A stretch of DNA of 51,978 nucleotides from JAIKWW01 sp052169645 (lineage in GTDB: Bacteria; Bacillota; Clostridia; Peptostreptococcales; Anaerovoracaceae): contig JBQNCA010000012.1 in the NCBI GenBank assembly GCA_052169645.1, positions 1 through 51,978 of the forward strand. Reading direction: 5' to 3'. Shown here in pieces: positions 17,402 to 26,188 of this stretch. Positions within the stretch are counted from its first letter, which is position 1. Each line of letters begins with the position of its first letter. Under the pieces are notes generated by a model. The model did not search any database. It was not told the origin of the DNA and saw only the letters and a program-made list of their open reading frames with translations. Position numbers and translations under genes: made by a program.

Positions 17402-17469
17402 GATAAAATGAATTTTATAAATTAAATGAAGTTTTATAAATTATAAAAGTATGGAAAAAGAGAGTTTTA

Positions 17470-18765
17470 ATGAAGAAGAATACATATAAGATTTTAACCG
17501 AACAATTAAAAATAACACCAGAAGTTTTAGATGTGATCGATGAGGCTGAAGCGGCACTCAGAGAACGCTTCGATTTTATAGATGATATAAAGGAGTACAA
17601 TCAATATAAGGTTTTGGAGGCATTCAGAAAATGTCGTATCAGCGATACACATTTCGGATGGAATACAGGATACGGCTATGATGATGCGGGCAGGGCTGCG
17701 CTTGAACGAGTGTATTCCACATATTTCAACACTGAGGACTCCATTGTAAGACCGATAATCGTAAGCGGAACTCATGCTCTCACATTGACATTGGGCGGAA
17801 TCTTGAGACCCGGTGATGAACTGGTATATTGTACGGGAGCTCCATATGACACACTTGAAGGTGTTATCGGAATACATAAAGGGGGAAACGGGTGCTTGAA
17901 AGATTTCGGGATAAGCTATGCTCAGGTTGATTTGTTGCCTGACGACAGCATAGATTTGAACGGAGTAAAAAATATCATAAACGATAAAACCCGTATGATG
18001 TGTATTCAGCGTTCAACAGGCTATGCGTGGAGAAAAGCTGTTTCCGTAAATGAAATAGCGGAATGGGTAAAGGCTGTAAAGTCCGTAAATCCCGATATAA
18101 TCTGCATGGTGGACAACTGCTACGGTGAATTTCTCGATTTAACTGAACCTACCGATGTCGGTGTGGATATTATGGCAGGGTCTTTGATAAAAAATCCGGG
18201 AGGAGGGCTTGCTCTTTCAGGCGGATATATAACAGGCAGAGCCGATCTTATAGATCAGGTTTCTTACAGGATGACATCGCCCGGTATAGGTAAAGAATGC
18301 GGTCTTACCTTTGGGCAGACTCGAAGCATGATGCAGGGATTTTTTCTTGGACCGAATGTCGTTAGCGGAGCCGTAAAAGGAGCCGTACTCTGTGCAAAGG
18401 TATTTGAAAATTTGGGCTATGAAGTATGCCCGCCGTCATCGTCAGCCAGAAACGATATAATAGAAGCTGTAAAGCTGGGTTCGCAAGAAGCTGTCGTGGA
18501 ATTCTGCCGGGGAATACAGAGTGCAGCTCCGGTTGATTCTTTTGTAACTCCTGAACCTTGGGAAATGCCGGGGTATGAAGATAAAGTTGTAATGGCGGCA
18601 GGTGCTTTTGTGCAAGGTTCGTCGATAGAACTGTCTGCAGATGCGCCTATCAGAGATCCTTATATTGTATATTTTCAGGGCGGCTTGACTTATGAACATT
18701 CAAAGTTGGGTGTTATAAAAGCTGTACAGGCTCTGTATGATGCAGGACTTCTTACGAAGCTTTAA
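17470..18765 (+). CDS. YnbB-like PLP enzyme (methionine gamma-lyase family, 'aluminum resistance protein')
   Basis: A 431-residue fold-type I PLP protein of the family typified by B. subtilis YnbB. Markers are HFGWNTGYGYDDAGR, VSGTHALTLTLGGILRPGDEL, IQRSTGYAWRKA, MVDNCYGEFLD (PLP-ring Asp) and AGSLIKNPGGGLALSGGYI with the Schiff-base lysine. The family is often labelled a methionine gamma-lyase or aluminum-resistance protein; the real substrate is not established. It commonly sits near miaA in Firmicutes, as here. The ribosome site is weak. The VTT protein gene follows after 15 bases. Confidence 0.88.
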   Translation: MKKNTYKILTEQLKITPEVLDVIDEAEAALRERFDFIDDIKEYNQYKVLEAFRKCRISDTHFGWNTGYGYDDAGRAALERVYSTYFNTEDSIVRPIIVSGTHALTLTLGGILRPGDELVYCTGAPYDTLEGVIGIHKGGNGCLKDFGISYAQVDLLPDDSIDLNGVKNIINDKTRMMCIQRSTGYAWRKAVSVNEIAEWVKAVKSVNPDIICMVDNCYGEFLDLTEPTDVGVDIMAGSLIKNPGGGLALSGGYITGRADLIDQVSYRMTSPGIGKECGLTFGQTRSMMQGFFLGPNVVSGAVKGAVLCAKVFENLGYEVCPPSSSARNDIIEAVKLGSQEAVVEFCRGIQSAAPVDSFVTPEPWEMPGYEDKVVMAAGAFVQGSSIELSADAPIRDPYIVYFQGGLTYEHSKLGVIKAVQALYDAGLLTKL

Positions 18766-18780
18766 AAGGGGATTTGTATT

Positions 18781-19518
18781 ATGGATGACATAAACAGAAA
18801 GAATTCCGTAAATAAAAAAATTATTGCTCTTTTGGAGCTGTTGATGATTATAGGCATAATTATTGGAATTCCTGCTCTGGTTCTTATAACTCATCCCGAG
18901 CTTAAAGCGGAATTTTCTTCAGTAGAAGCGTTCCAAGGATTTTTGGAAAAATACAATGATTTAAGCATGCTTATGTATCTGCTTTGTCAGATAGTTCAGG
19001 TCGTTATAGCCGTACTTCCCGGACAGATTATACAGATAGCGGGCGGATATATGTTCGGTTTATCTTTTGCGATTTTACTATCCGTAGCAGGAATTGTTAT
19101 AGGAACAATTATATCTTTTTATATTTCGAGACTGCTTGGAAAAAGAGCTGTGGCTGTCCTGGTCGGAAATGAAAGATTTGAAAAATACAATAGACTTTTG
19201 AACAGCAAGAGAGCTCATTTTATTCTGTTCATATTATATCTTATTCCGGGTATTCCCAAAGATATGATACCTTATGTAGCAGGTGTGTCAAACATGAGAT
19301 TTCTCTCCTTTCTTGTATTATCTGTAACCGGACGTTTTCCTTCTATGGTATGCTCCCTGCTTATGGGGAATTTTATTATGAATAAAAATTATGTGGGAAT
19401 GGGGGCAGTTGCAGTTGTTGTAGGATTGATAGTTGCAATATGCCTGTTTAAACGTAAAAGCTTAAATAAATTTATAGATAAATATTATGAAAATTTAAAT
19501 AATAAAGAAAATAAATAG
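18781..19518 (+). CDS. VTT-domain (TVP38/TMEM64, DedA-related) membrane protein
   Basis: A 245-residue polytopic membrane protein with about six hydrophobic segments. The VTT/SNARE-associated core is present: LPGQIIQIAGGYMFGLSFAI, GTIISFYISRLLGKRAV, the LYLIPGIPKDMIPYVAGVSNM re-entrant loop with conserved prolines, and a C-terminal GRFPSMVCSLLMGNF. Members are implicated in lipid scrambling and undecaprenyl-phosphate recycling. It ends in a short Lys/Asn-rich cytosolic tail. It follows the YnbB-like gene closely and is probably cotranscribed. Confidence 0.88.
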   Translation: MDDINRKNSVNKKIIALLELLMIIGIIIGIPALVLITHPELKAEFSSVEAFQGFLEKYNDLSMLMYLLCQIVQVVIAVLPGQIIQIAGGYMFGLSFAILLSVAGIVIGTIISFYISRLLGKRAVAVLVGNERFEKYNRLLNSKRAHFILFILYLIPGIPKDMIPYVAGVSNMRFLSFLVLSVTGRFPSMVCSLLMGNFIMNKNYVGMGAVAVVVGLIVAICLFKRKSLNKFIDKYYENLNNKENK

Positions 19519-19560
19519 AACGTACGAGTCAAAATAAACAAACAAATGTTTAATTTCCTG

Positions 19561-19609
19561 TTGACTGAAAACTTATGTTCATGTATTATAGTCTTGAGAA
19601 CAAAAGTTC
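19561..19609 (+). promoter_or_regulatory. SOS promoter with LexA box
   Basis: TTGACT (19561-19566), 17 bases, TATTAT (19584-19589). The perfect LexA box AGAACAAAAGTTCT (19597-19610; core GAAC-N4-GTTC at 19598-19609) covers the predicted transcript start. Confidence 0.8.
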
Positions 19610-19702
19610 TAAAAATCAGAACGTGATGATTTACATATTGATACTTAAGATTAATACTCGAATATACTATGCACAATTTTAGAGTCGGAGGAGATTATAG
19701 AT

Positions 19703-20014
19703 ATGTTTAATAAAAGATATAGAATAGTATCACTTCATAGATTTGCAATGTTTCTTGCAATACTTACCGTTTTAATAGCTATATCATTCTTTATTATGTC
19801 CGAATTAATTTCAGCAGAAGGTTTATCCGAGGTTGAATACAGAAATGTGGTGGTTGAATCCGGGGACACTCTTTGGTCTATCGCAAGTGAAAGTCGGGCT
19901 GATAATCCGGATACGGATGTTCGGGATATAATTTTGCATATATCGGATATCAACAATATTTCAGCTGAACAATTAAGAGCAGGGGATGTAATACAGGTTC
20001 CGATAGGTTTATAA
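19703..20014 (+). CDS. YneA-like SOS cell-division suppressor with LysM domain
   Basis: A 103-residue membrane-anchored protein: short basic N-terminus, one membrane segment (about residues 14-34), and an extracytoplasmic LysM domain (VVESGDTLWSIASES ... ISAEQLRAGDVIQVP, about 47-100). The same architecture and size occur in YneA of Bacillus, which blocks septation during the SOS response. A LexA box at the promoter strongly supports that role. GGAGGAG lies before the ATG. lexA itself is not beside it, unlike in Bacillus. The gene convergent to it is the histidinol phosphatase. Confidence 0.8.
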   Translation: MFNKRYRIVSLHRFAMFLAILTVLIAISFFIMSELISAEGLSEVEYRNVVVESGDTLWSIASESRADNPDTDVRDIILHISDINNISAEQLRAGDVIQVPIGL

Positions 20015-20103
20015 AATAATTGGAACTCAATATTGGATATTTTTCAAGACAAGTGCCTTACTAAGTTCTATTGAGAAAGCTACAGAATATTTAAAGACAC
20101 TGC

Positions 20104-20898
20104 TTAAAGCTTGACAAATTCAGGCTGACGTTTCTCAAATATACTGATATATTTAAAATTCAGGGATTTTAAATATTCTGCACAATATTCAAAACGGTCT
20201 GCAATTTTATCAGGAGTATGAGCATCGGATCCCATTGAAATAATTTCACCTCCAAGAGAATGATACAATGATAATATATCCTTCGAAGGACGGGTTTCTT
20301 TCATATTATACCTGAATGAAGATGTATTGAGTTCTATTCCTTTACCTCTTTCAATAACACTTTTCAATATGGCTTCACAGATGTCGGAATAAGTTGAAAA
20401 TTCAGGAGCTTCTCCCGGGCAATAGCGTGCAATTATATTCAGATGTCCCAAATTGCAAAAGCCGTCGTAATTTTTTATATTCTCATATACATATGTAAAA
20501 TAATCTATATAGGCTTGTTTAGGCGAGCGTTCATCAAAAAAATGTCCTTCATATAAAGGTTCTCCGTAAGCGCAGTGAAATGAACCTATTATATAATCAT
20601 ATTCATATGCGTTTACAGCTTCTATGCAGCGATCAATCTGATTATGCTGTATGCCTATTTCTATTCCTTTGGCAATTTTGAGCTTTTTTGCATATATTTC
20701 ACGATATTCTTCAAGAGTTTTTATATATTTGTCAAAGTCAAGCTCAAAAGGATATTCCAAATCAGGATAGCCCGGATCGAAATGATCTGTTACTGCTATA
20801 CCTGAGAGTCCTATTTTAACCGCTTCATCCAGCATAACCTTTAAAGGTGAGGGTGAATCGTCGGAAAAATCGGAATGTGTATGATAATCGTAAAACAT
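20104..20898 (-). CDS. hisJ: Histidinol-phosphatase, PHP family
   Basis: A 264-residue PHP-domain phosphatase. The start at 20898 is set by GGAGG six bases upstream; the ATG at 20910 lies just before that site. Metal-binding motifs are YDYHTHSDFSDDS, AVTDHFDP, KGIEIGIQ, GSFHCAYG, NLGHLNIIAR and MGSDAHTPDKI. It removes phosphate from histidinol phosphate, the step before HisD. It is divergent from the his operon and replaces the HAD-type phosphatase domain missing from HisB. A promoter is seen at 20929-20957. Confidence 0.9.
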   Translation of the reverse strand: MFYDYHTHSDFSDDSPSPLKVMLDEAVKIGLSGIAVTDHFDPGYPDLEYPFELDFDKYIKTLEEYREIYAKKLKIAKGIEIGIQHNQIDRCIEAVNAYEYDYIIGSFHCAYGEPLYEGHFFDERSPKQAYIDYFTYVYENIKNYDGFCNLGHLNIIARYCPGEAPEFSTYSDICEAILKSVIERGKGIELNTSSFRYNMKETRPSKDILSLYHSLGGEIISMGSDAHTPDKIADRFEYCAEYLKSLNFKYISIFEKRQPEFVKL

Positions 20899-20928
20899 AT
20901 AAGCCTCCATTCTAATTTTTATTTATAA

Positions 20929-20957
20929 AGTATACGCTTATAATAAGGTGATTGCAA
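20929..20957 (-). promoter_or_regulatory. Promoter of the histidinol-phosphatase gene
   Basis: On the minus strand TTGCAA (20957-20952), 17 bases, TATACT (20934-20929). It drives the phosphatase gene away from the his operon. Confidence 0.65.
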
Positions 20958-21042
20958 ATTATAGTAAAATGCAAAATATACCTGATTAATTTTTTATAGA
21001 AATTTTCTAATAGTATATGTAATAACTTCATCTGATATACTG

Positions 21043-21071
21043 TTGACATCAATAAAGATAAAATATATAAT
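21043..21071 (+). promoter_or_regulatory. Consensus promoter of the his operon
   Basis: TTGACA (21043-21048), 17 bases, TATAAT (21066-21071): a perfect sigma-A promoter. The transcript should start near 21078, inside the 32-bp palindrome, and leave a leader of about 70 bases. Confidence 0.85.
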
Positions 21072-21072
21072 A

Positions 21073-21104
21073 CTTTAACATAGTATTGCAATACTATGTT
21101 AAAG
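21073..21104. promoter_or_regulatory. Perfect 32-bp palindrome at the his operon start point (candidate operator)
   Basis: The half-site CTTTAACATAGTATTG (21073-21088) is followed directly by its exact reverse complement (21089-21104). It begins one base after the -10 hexamer and covers the predicted start, an ideal place for a repressor. A TrpR-family HisR/YerC-type repressor of his genes is a candidate reader, but I cannot match the motif to it from memory. If transcribed, it would also form a 5' hairpin. Confidence 0.75.
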
Positions 21105-21147
21105 CGATAAATTATTTAAACACCCCCTGTTCATAGCGAGGTATGAT

Positions 21148-22803
21148 ATGATAAATTATTTTATTCCTGAAGGTGTCACAGATTTAAATTATGATGAATA
21201 CGAAAAAATTTGCACTATAGAAAATGCTCTTATGTCAATTTTTAAAAAAGAAGGCTATCGACAGATAAAAACTCCTGCATTTGAATATTTTGATTTATTT
21301 ACAGAATCTGATAATTCTATGAATACTCAGGATATGTATAAGCTTATAGATTCCTCCGGAAAGCTCATGGTTTTACGCCCTGATGCCACAATTCCCATAG
21401 CTCGCATGATAGCTACTCAATATAAGCACTCTGACGGCGATGTAAAATTGACATATCTTACAGAGGTATTTAGAAGCGCCGATTTCAGGGCAGGCGAAAA
21501 ACGTGAATTCAAACAGGCAGGCATAGAGTATTTCGGAGCATCATCGCCCGAAGTGGATGCAAACATTATTACTACGGCAGTAAATGCTTTGAATAACGCC
21601 GGATTTGACGAACTTAAAACGGAGCTGGGCGATGCCGGCTATTTTAACGGATTTACCGAGGCGTTAAGAGTCTGCGAAGGTTTTAATTCAAATGAGCTTA
21701 TGAACGAATTGAAGGAACTTGTTGAAACGAAGAATATTCCGGGACTTTTCGAGTTTACAACGAAACATAATATGCCCGATGCGCTTTCAGCTGTATTGCT
21801 CCGGATTCCGCTTCTATACGGTGACATAGATAAGGTTTTGGAAAAAGCATATATCTTATCTTTAAATGATCAAATGAAAGCTGCAGTGGAAAATCTAAGA
21901 AATATTCGTGATGTTCTCGGTAAAGATTTCTCCTTGTCTGCGGATATGGGACTGGTAAGCCGTTTGGAATATTATTCAGGGATGCTTTTTAAAATATATT
22001 TAAAAAATACAGGAGTCATAGTAGGCAGCGGAGGGAGATATGACAAGCTGATGAATCGGTTTGGAAAAGAAATTTCTGCTGCAGGCTTCGGACTCAATGT
22101 AGACACTCTTTATGAATCTTTACAAAATGTAAATCATAATGAGAAATGTATTACCATTGCTCTCGGAAAAGGCAGACTGGCAGATATAACTATAGAAAAA
22201 CTGTCTGCTTCGGGTATAATATTTCCTGAATACAATAAACAAAGCAGAAAGCTTATCTTTAATGATGCCACAGGTCGTTTCAGGATAATATTCGTAAAAG
22301 CGGTAGATGTCGGAATATATGTTGAAAAGGGAGCTTGCGATATAGGAATTATAGGTAAGGATACTCTGCTTGAAAGCGGTTCCGACGTATTTGAACTTCT
22401 TGATCTGGGCTATGGGAAATGCAGCTTTGCTATTGCAGCTCCAAAAGGCTTCAGTTACGATACGGGGAAGAAGCTTATTGTAGCAACAAAATATCCCAAT
22501 ATTGCAACATCATATTTTGCCGGTTTCGGAAGATCCATTGAAATAATAAAAATTAACGGCTCGGTAGAGCTTGCACCGCTTGTAGGTCTTTCCGATGTTA
22601 TAGCGGATATAGTTGAAACAGGTACAACATTGAAGGAAAACGGTTTGACAGTTATTGAAAAGATTGCTGATATAAGTGCAAGACTCATAGTTAACAGAGC
22701 AGCATTAAAGACAAAAGATAGTGAAATTTCAAAATTTATCGATATATTAGAAAAAACTGTAGACAACAAAAATCAAAACGGGAATATGCAGTGTGAAAAA
22801 TAA
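21148..22803 (+). CDS. hisZG: Fused HisZ-HisG: ATP phosphoribosyltransferase regulatory and catalytic subunits
   Basis: One uninterrupted 551-residue frame. Residues 1 to about 325 are HisZ, a histidyl-tRNA-synthetase-like paralogue: LRPDATIPIARMIAT (motif 2 region), TEVFRSADFRAGEKREF and GSGGRYDKLMNRFG. After a short linker (LQNVNHNEK) residues from about 332 are short-form HisG: ITIALGKGRLADITIEKL, CDIGIIGKDTLLES and the PRPP-binding ADIVETGTTLKENGL. The enzyme joins PRPP and ATP in the first step of histidine synthesis and is feedback-inhibited through HisZ. The two are normally separate proteins forming a hetero-octamer. It is first in the his operon. Its last codons overlap the leader element of hisD. 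Confidence 0.93.
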   Translation: MINYFIPEGVTDLNYDEYEKICTIENALMSIFKKEGYRQIKTPAFEYFDLFTESDNSMNTQDMYKLIDSSGKLMVLRPDATIPIARMIATQYKHSDGDVKLTYLTEVFRSADFRAGEKREFKQAGIEYFGASSPEVDANIITTAVNALNNAGFDELKTELGDAGYFNGFTEALRVCEGFNSNELMNELKELVETKNIPGLFEFTTKHNMPDALSAVLLRIPLLYGDIDKVLEKAYILSLNDQMKAAVENLRNIRDVLGKDFSLSADMGLVSRLEYYSGMLFKIYLKNTGVIVGSGGRYDKLMNRFGKEISAAGFGLNVDTLYESLQNVNHNEKCITIALGKGRLADITIEKLSASGIIFPEYNKQSRKLIFNDATGRFRIIFVKAVDVGIYVEKGACDIGIIGKDTLLESGSDVFELLDLGYGKCSFAIAAPKGFSYDTGKKLIVATKYPNIATSYFAGFGRSIEIIKINGSVELAPLVGLSDVIADIVETGTTLKENGLTVIEKIADISARLIVNRAALKTKDSEISKFIDILEKTVDNKNQNGNMQCEK

Positions 22804-22859
22804 TTTTCATTACTGCTTGTGCCGTATAGCAAAAGCGGAGGAGGAATAGGGAAATTAAT
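22788..22859 (+). repeat. Repeated leader element, copy 1 (before hisD)
   Basis: The stem GCAGT...TGAAAA / TTTTCA...ACTGC (22788-22815) overlaps the hisZG stop. Then follow CTTGTGCCGT (22816-22825), AGCGGAGGAGG (22834-22844) and AAATTAAT just before the hisD ATG. The segment GTGTGAAAAATAATTTTCA differs by one base from the corresponding part before ruvX. Confidence 0.6.
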
Positions 22860-24158
22860 ATGAAAATAATTAAAATTAATAGAGGAGAAGAATTTACGGC
22901 TACCGGATTTCTCAGCAACAGAAATGACGACGATTTTGAAAGCATAGATGCGACTGTAAAAGAAATCGTGACTAAAGTAAAGGCGGAAGGGGATACCGCT
23001 ATAAAATTTTTCGATGAAAAATTCGGAGGTCCGAGTAAAGATACAGTCAATGAACTTCGTGTATCCGATCAGGAAATTGAAGATGCCTGTAATTGCGTAG
23101 AGCCTGATATTATCGAAGCATTAAAGGAAGCTGCATCAAACATACGTTCATTTCATGAAAAACAGTTTCTGGAATCATGGAATTATACAAAAGGAGAGAA
23201 TATCCTGCTGGGACAGCTTATAAGACCTATATCTGATGTAGGTGTATATGTGCCGGGAGGCACGGCAGCTTATCCTTCATCAGTGCTTATGAATGTCATT
23301 CCTGCCAAAATTGCCGGCTGCAAACGTGTAGTCATGTGTACGCCTGCCGGTAAAGACGGGAAAATCAGCCCATATATACTTGCTGCGGCTAAAATAGCCG
23401 GAGCTGATGAAATATACAGGTCCGGAGGAGCACAGGTAATTGCTGCGCTTACATACGGAACTGAAAGCATAAAAAAAGTAAACAAAATTACCGGTCCCGG
23501 CAGTGCCTTTGTTGCACGAGCCAAAAAATATGTGTACGGTACGGTAGATATAGATATGATAGCCGGTCCCAGCGAAATCTGTATAATTGCCGATAAAAAC
23601 GCAAAACCGTCTTTCATAGCCGCAGATATGCTTTCACAGGCTGAGCACGATAAAATGGCATCATCCATATTAATTACGACATCCTCGGACATAGCGGAAA
23701 AAGCAGCTGCAGAGATTGAAAGACAGCTGCAAAAACTTGACAGAATAGAATTTGCCGCTGAATCCATAAAAAATAATGCTGCAATTTTTATAGTGAATGA
23801 TTTGAACAGCGCTTTTGAAATTGCTAATGATATAGCTCCCGAACACCTTGAGATTATGGTTGAAAATCCTGAAGAATATTTAGATAAGGTGCTTTATGCA
23901 GGAGCTGTATTTCTCGGTCAATATTCCAGTGAGCCTTTGGGTGATTATATTGCAGGTCCTAATCATACTCTTCCGACGAGCGGCACTGCAAAATTCGCTT
24001 CACCATTGGGAGTTTATGATTTTATGACAAGGACCAGCATTATAAGATATGGCAGGGAAGATCTTGAAGCTGTAAAATCCTCTATAATAAAAATTTCAGA
24101 TAAAGAAGGTCTTACCGCTCACGGTAATGCCATAAAAATCCGTTTTGAAGATATCTGA
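22860..24158 (+). CDS. hisD: Histidinol dehydrogenase
   Basis: A 432-residue HisD. It shows VGVYVPGGTAAYPSSVLMN, the NAD-binding region, VNKITGPGSAFVARAKKYV, DMIAGPSEICIIAD, the zinc ligands in SQAEHDKMAS, the catalytic APEHLE and AGPNHTLPTSGTA. It oxidises histidinol to histidine in two NAD-dependent steps. AGGG lies eight bases before ATG 22860, inside the repeated leader element. It is separated from hisZG by 56 bases. Confidence 0.96.
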   Translation: MKIIKINRGEEFTATGFLSNRNDDDFESIDATVKEIVTKVKAEGDTAIKFFDEKFGGPSKDTVNELRVSDQEIEDACNCVEPDIIEALKEAASNIRSFHEKQFLESWNYTKGENILLGQLIRPISDVGVYVPGGTAAYPSSVLMNVIPAKIAGCKRVVMCTPAGKDGKISPYILAAAKIAGADEIYRSGGAQVIAALTYGTESIKKVNKITGPGSAFVARAKKYVYGTVDIDMIAGPSEICIIADKNAKPSFIAADMLSQAEHDKMASSILITTSSDIAEKAAAEIERQLQKLDRIEFAAESIKNNAAIFIVNDLNSAFEIANDIAPEHLEIMVENPEEYLDKVLYAGAVFLGQYSSEPLGDYIAGPNHTLPTSGTAKFASPLGVYDFMTRTSIIRYGREDLEAVKSSIIKISDKEGLTAHGNAIKIRFEDI

Positions 24159-24219
24159 TTTCAGCTTTAAGTATTAACAATACTATAAAATATTATGGAC
24201 AACTTAATTGGAGATTTAT

Positions 24220-24798
24220 ATGAGAAAAGTTACAGTTACAAGAAAAACAAACGAAACAGATATTAGAGTAAGTCTGAATTTAGACGGAAGCGGTAAGGTC
24301 ACATGTGATTCGGGAAACGGTTTTTTTGATCATATGATAAACGCTTTCGGGCGACATGCAAATTATGATATAGAAATTTTTTGTTCGGGAGATACACATG
24401 TTGATTTTCATCACTCGGCAGAGGATATCGGCATAGTTTTGGGCAGAGCATTTGCACAATGTACTGAAAATAAAACCGGTATTGCACGTTTCGGACAGTC
24501 TTTTGTCCCGATGGATGAAAGCCTGATTCATACTGTTTCGGATATTTCGGGCAGAGCTTTTTTGGTATTCAATGCAGATATTCCCGCTGAAAGAGTAGGA
24601 GATTTCGAAACAGAAATAACCGAAGAATTTTTCCGAGCTTTTGCATATAACGCAAAGCTCACTTTACATATAAATATGATTTACGGGAAAAATTCTCATC
24701 ATATAATTGAAGCTATATTTAAAAGCTGCGGAAGGGCATTATCGGAGAGCTCCGCTGTAAACGGAGATACTTTGCTCTCTACGAAAGGGGTATTATAA
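24220..24798 (+). CDS. hisB: Imidazoleglycerol-phosphate dehydratase
   Basis: A 192-residue monofunctional IGP dehydratase. The start at 24220 is decided by GGAG at 24210-24213; the frame runs upstream through this site. Metal-binding motifs are GFFDHMINAFGRHA, DFHHSAEDIGI, FVPMDES and GKNSHHIIEAIFK. The N-terminal HAD phosphatase of enteric HisB is absent, consistent with the separate PHP phosphatase upstream. hisH begins at the next base. Confidence 0.96.
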   Translation: MRKVTVTRKTNETDIRVSLNLDGSGKVTCDSGNGFFDHMINAFGRHANYDIEIFCSGDTHVDFHHSAEDIGIVLGRAFAQCTENKTGIARFGQSFVPMDESLIHTVSDISGRAFLVFNADIPAERVGDFETEITEEFFRAFAYNAKLTLHINMIYGKNSHHIIEAIFKSCGRALSESSAVNGDTLLSTKGVL

Positions 24799-25443
24799 AT
24801 GATAGGAATCATAGATTATGATGCCGGAAATGTAAACAGTGTTATGAAGGCTTGCGAAAAGCTTGGCGGCAAAACCGTTCTCAGCTCCGATATTTCAGTT
24901 TTGGATGAATGCAGTTCGCTTATACTGCCCGGTGTCGGCTCTTTCGGAAGCGCCGTAAAAAATTTAAAATCTGCCAAGCTTGACGATTATATAAAGTCGG
25001 CGGTAGATTCAGGAAAGAATTTTTTAGGTATATGTCTCGGTATGCAGATGTTGTTTGATAAAAGCTTTGAAAACGGTGAGCAGGACGGATTGGCTCTTCT
25101 TCACGGAGATGTTGTTAAGTTCGGTTCAACAGACGATGCAGCTTGGAATAAAGAGTTTAAAATCCCTCATATGGGGTGGAATAAACTTATATCAAACAGA
25201 GACAATGACAGTATATGTACCGATATAGGTGAGGGCGAATATGCGTATTTTGTACATTCTTATTATGTACGACCCGATAATTGGGATGATGTCGTGTATT
25301 ATGCAGATTACGGAGTAAGAGTTCCGGGAGTCGTGCGCAGAGGAAATATTTTCGGTATGCAATTTCACCCTGAAAAGAGTTCACATACAGGATTACAGCT
25401 TTTGAAAAATTTTCTGAAGGAGGGCGAAAGGCTTGCTGACTAA
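24799..25443 (+). CDS. hisH: Imidazole glycerol phosphate synthase, glutaminase subunit
   Basis: A 214-residue class I glutamine amidotransferase with IIDYDAGNVNSV at the N-terminus, ILPGVGSFGSA, the nucleophile Cys79 in LGICLGMQMLF, and the catalytic His and Glu in GMQFHPEKSS. It supplies ammonia to HisF. Its stop overlaps the TTG start of hisF. In most his operons hisA lies between hisH and hisF; here there is no space for it. Confidence 0.96.
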   Translation: MIGIIDYDAGNVNSVMKACEKLGGKTVLSSDISVLDECSSLILPGVGSFGSAVKNLKSAKLDDYIKSAVDSGKNFLGICLGMQMLFDKSFENGEQDGLALLHGDVVKFGSTDDAAWNKEFKIPHMGWNKLISNRDNDSICTDIGEGEYAYFVHSYYVRPDNWDDVVYYADYGVRVPGVVRRGNIFGMQFHPEKSSHTGLQLLKNFLKEGERLAD

Positions 25444-26188
25444 ACGAATTATTTCCTGCCTTGATGTCGATCATGGAAGAGTTGTAAAAGGAACTAAATT
25501 TACCGGACTTAAAGATGTAAACGATCCGGTTGAGCTGGCTTCCTATTACAGTGATATTGGTATAGATGAACTGGTTTTTTATGATATCACCGCTTCAAAT
25601 GAAAATAGAGATATCTTTTTGAATATTGTAGAAAATACCGCTTATAATGTATATATTCCGTTTACCGTGGGCGGCGGTATTCGCAGTACTGATGATTTTC
25701 ATAAAGTGTTGAGGGCAGGAGCGGATAAGGTTTCCGTAAATTCCGCAGCTGTCAATGAACCGAGGCTGCTTACTCAAGCAGCTTTAAAGTACGGCTCTCA
25801 ATGCGTGGTTTTATCCGTAGACGCCAAGTACAACGGAGACTATTGGGAAGTATATATAAACGGTGGTCGAACGCCTACAGGCATTGATGCAGTGGAATGG
25901 TCGAAACAGGGCGAAGCACTCGGAGCCGGTGAATTGGTTCTCAACAGTATAGATACTGACGGAGTCAAAGACGGCTTCAGTATAGAGCTTATGAAGGCTG
26001 TTTCAGATGCAGTAAGCATACCTGTTGTAGCTTCGGGCGGGGCCGGTAAAATGGAACACTTTCTTGATGTCTTTAAAGACGGTAAGGCGGATGCCGCACT
26101 GGCGGCAAGCGTTTTTCATTTCAAGGAAATAGACGTGGCTGAGCTTAAAGATTACCTTTCAAACAACGGTATCAATATGCGTATCTGA
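25433..26188 (+). CDS. hisF: Imidazole glycerol phosphate synthase, cyclase subunit
   Basis: A 251-residue (beta/alpha)8 barrel starting at TTG 25433, the only start that yields MLTKRIISCLDVDHGRVVKGTKF; AGGAGGG lies just upstream. Catalytic Asp residues are in CLDVDHG and VLSVDAKY, with phosphate-binding GGGIRS and SGGAGKME loops. With HisH it makes IGP and AICAR. It keeps the HisF pattern; I see no evidence that it also performs the missing HisA isomerase step. The stop codon lies inside a perfect 15-bp hairpin. Confidence 0.95.
   Translation: MLTKRIISCLDVDHGRVVKGTKFTGLKDVNDPVELASYYSDIGIDELVFYDITASNENRDIFLNIVENTAYNVYIPFTVGGGIRSTDDFHKVLRAGADKVSVNSAAVNEPRLLTQAALKYGSQCVVLSVDAKYNGDYWEVYINGGRTPTGIDAVEWSKQGEALGAGELVLNSIDTDGVKDGFSIELMKAVSDAVSIPVVASGGAGKMEHFLDVFKDGKADAALAASVFHFKEIDVAELKDYLSNNGINMRI

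Noticed and set aside
21073..21104. Chromosome-dimer resolution (dif) site
   Set aside because: The TTTAACATA/TATGTTAAA arms recall XerD half-sites, but the middle is longer than the usual 6-8 bases, the site is fully symmetric and it sits on a promoter start.
20940..21147. T-box or histidine-codon leader peptide for the his operon
   Set aside because: No run of His codons and no T-box core; the palindrome at the start point explains regulation better.
23270..23767. 165-aa open frame on the minus strand
   Set aside because: Antisense to hisD, which has all family motifs.
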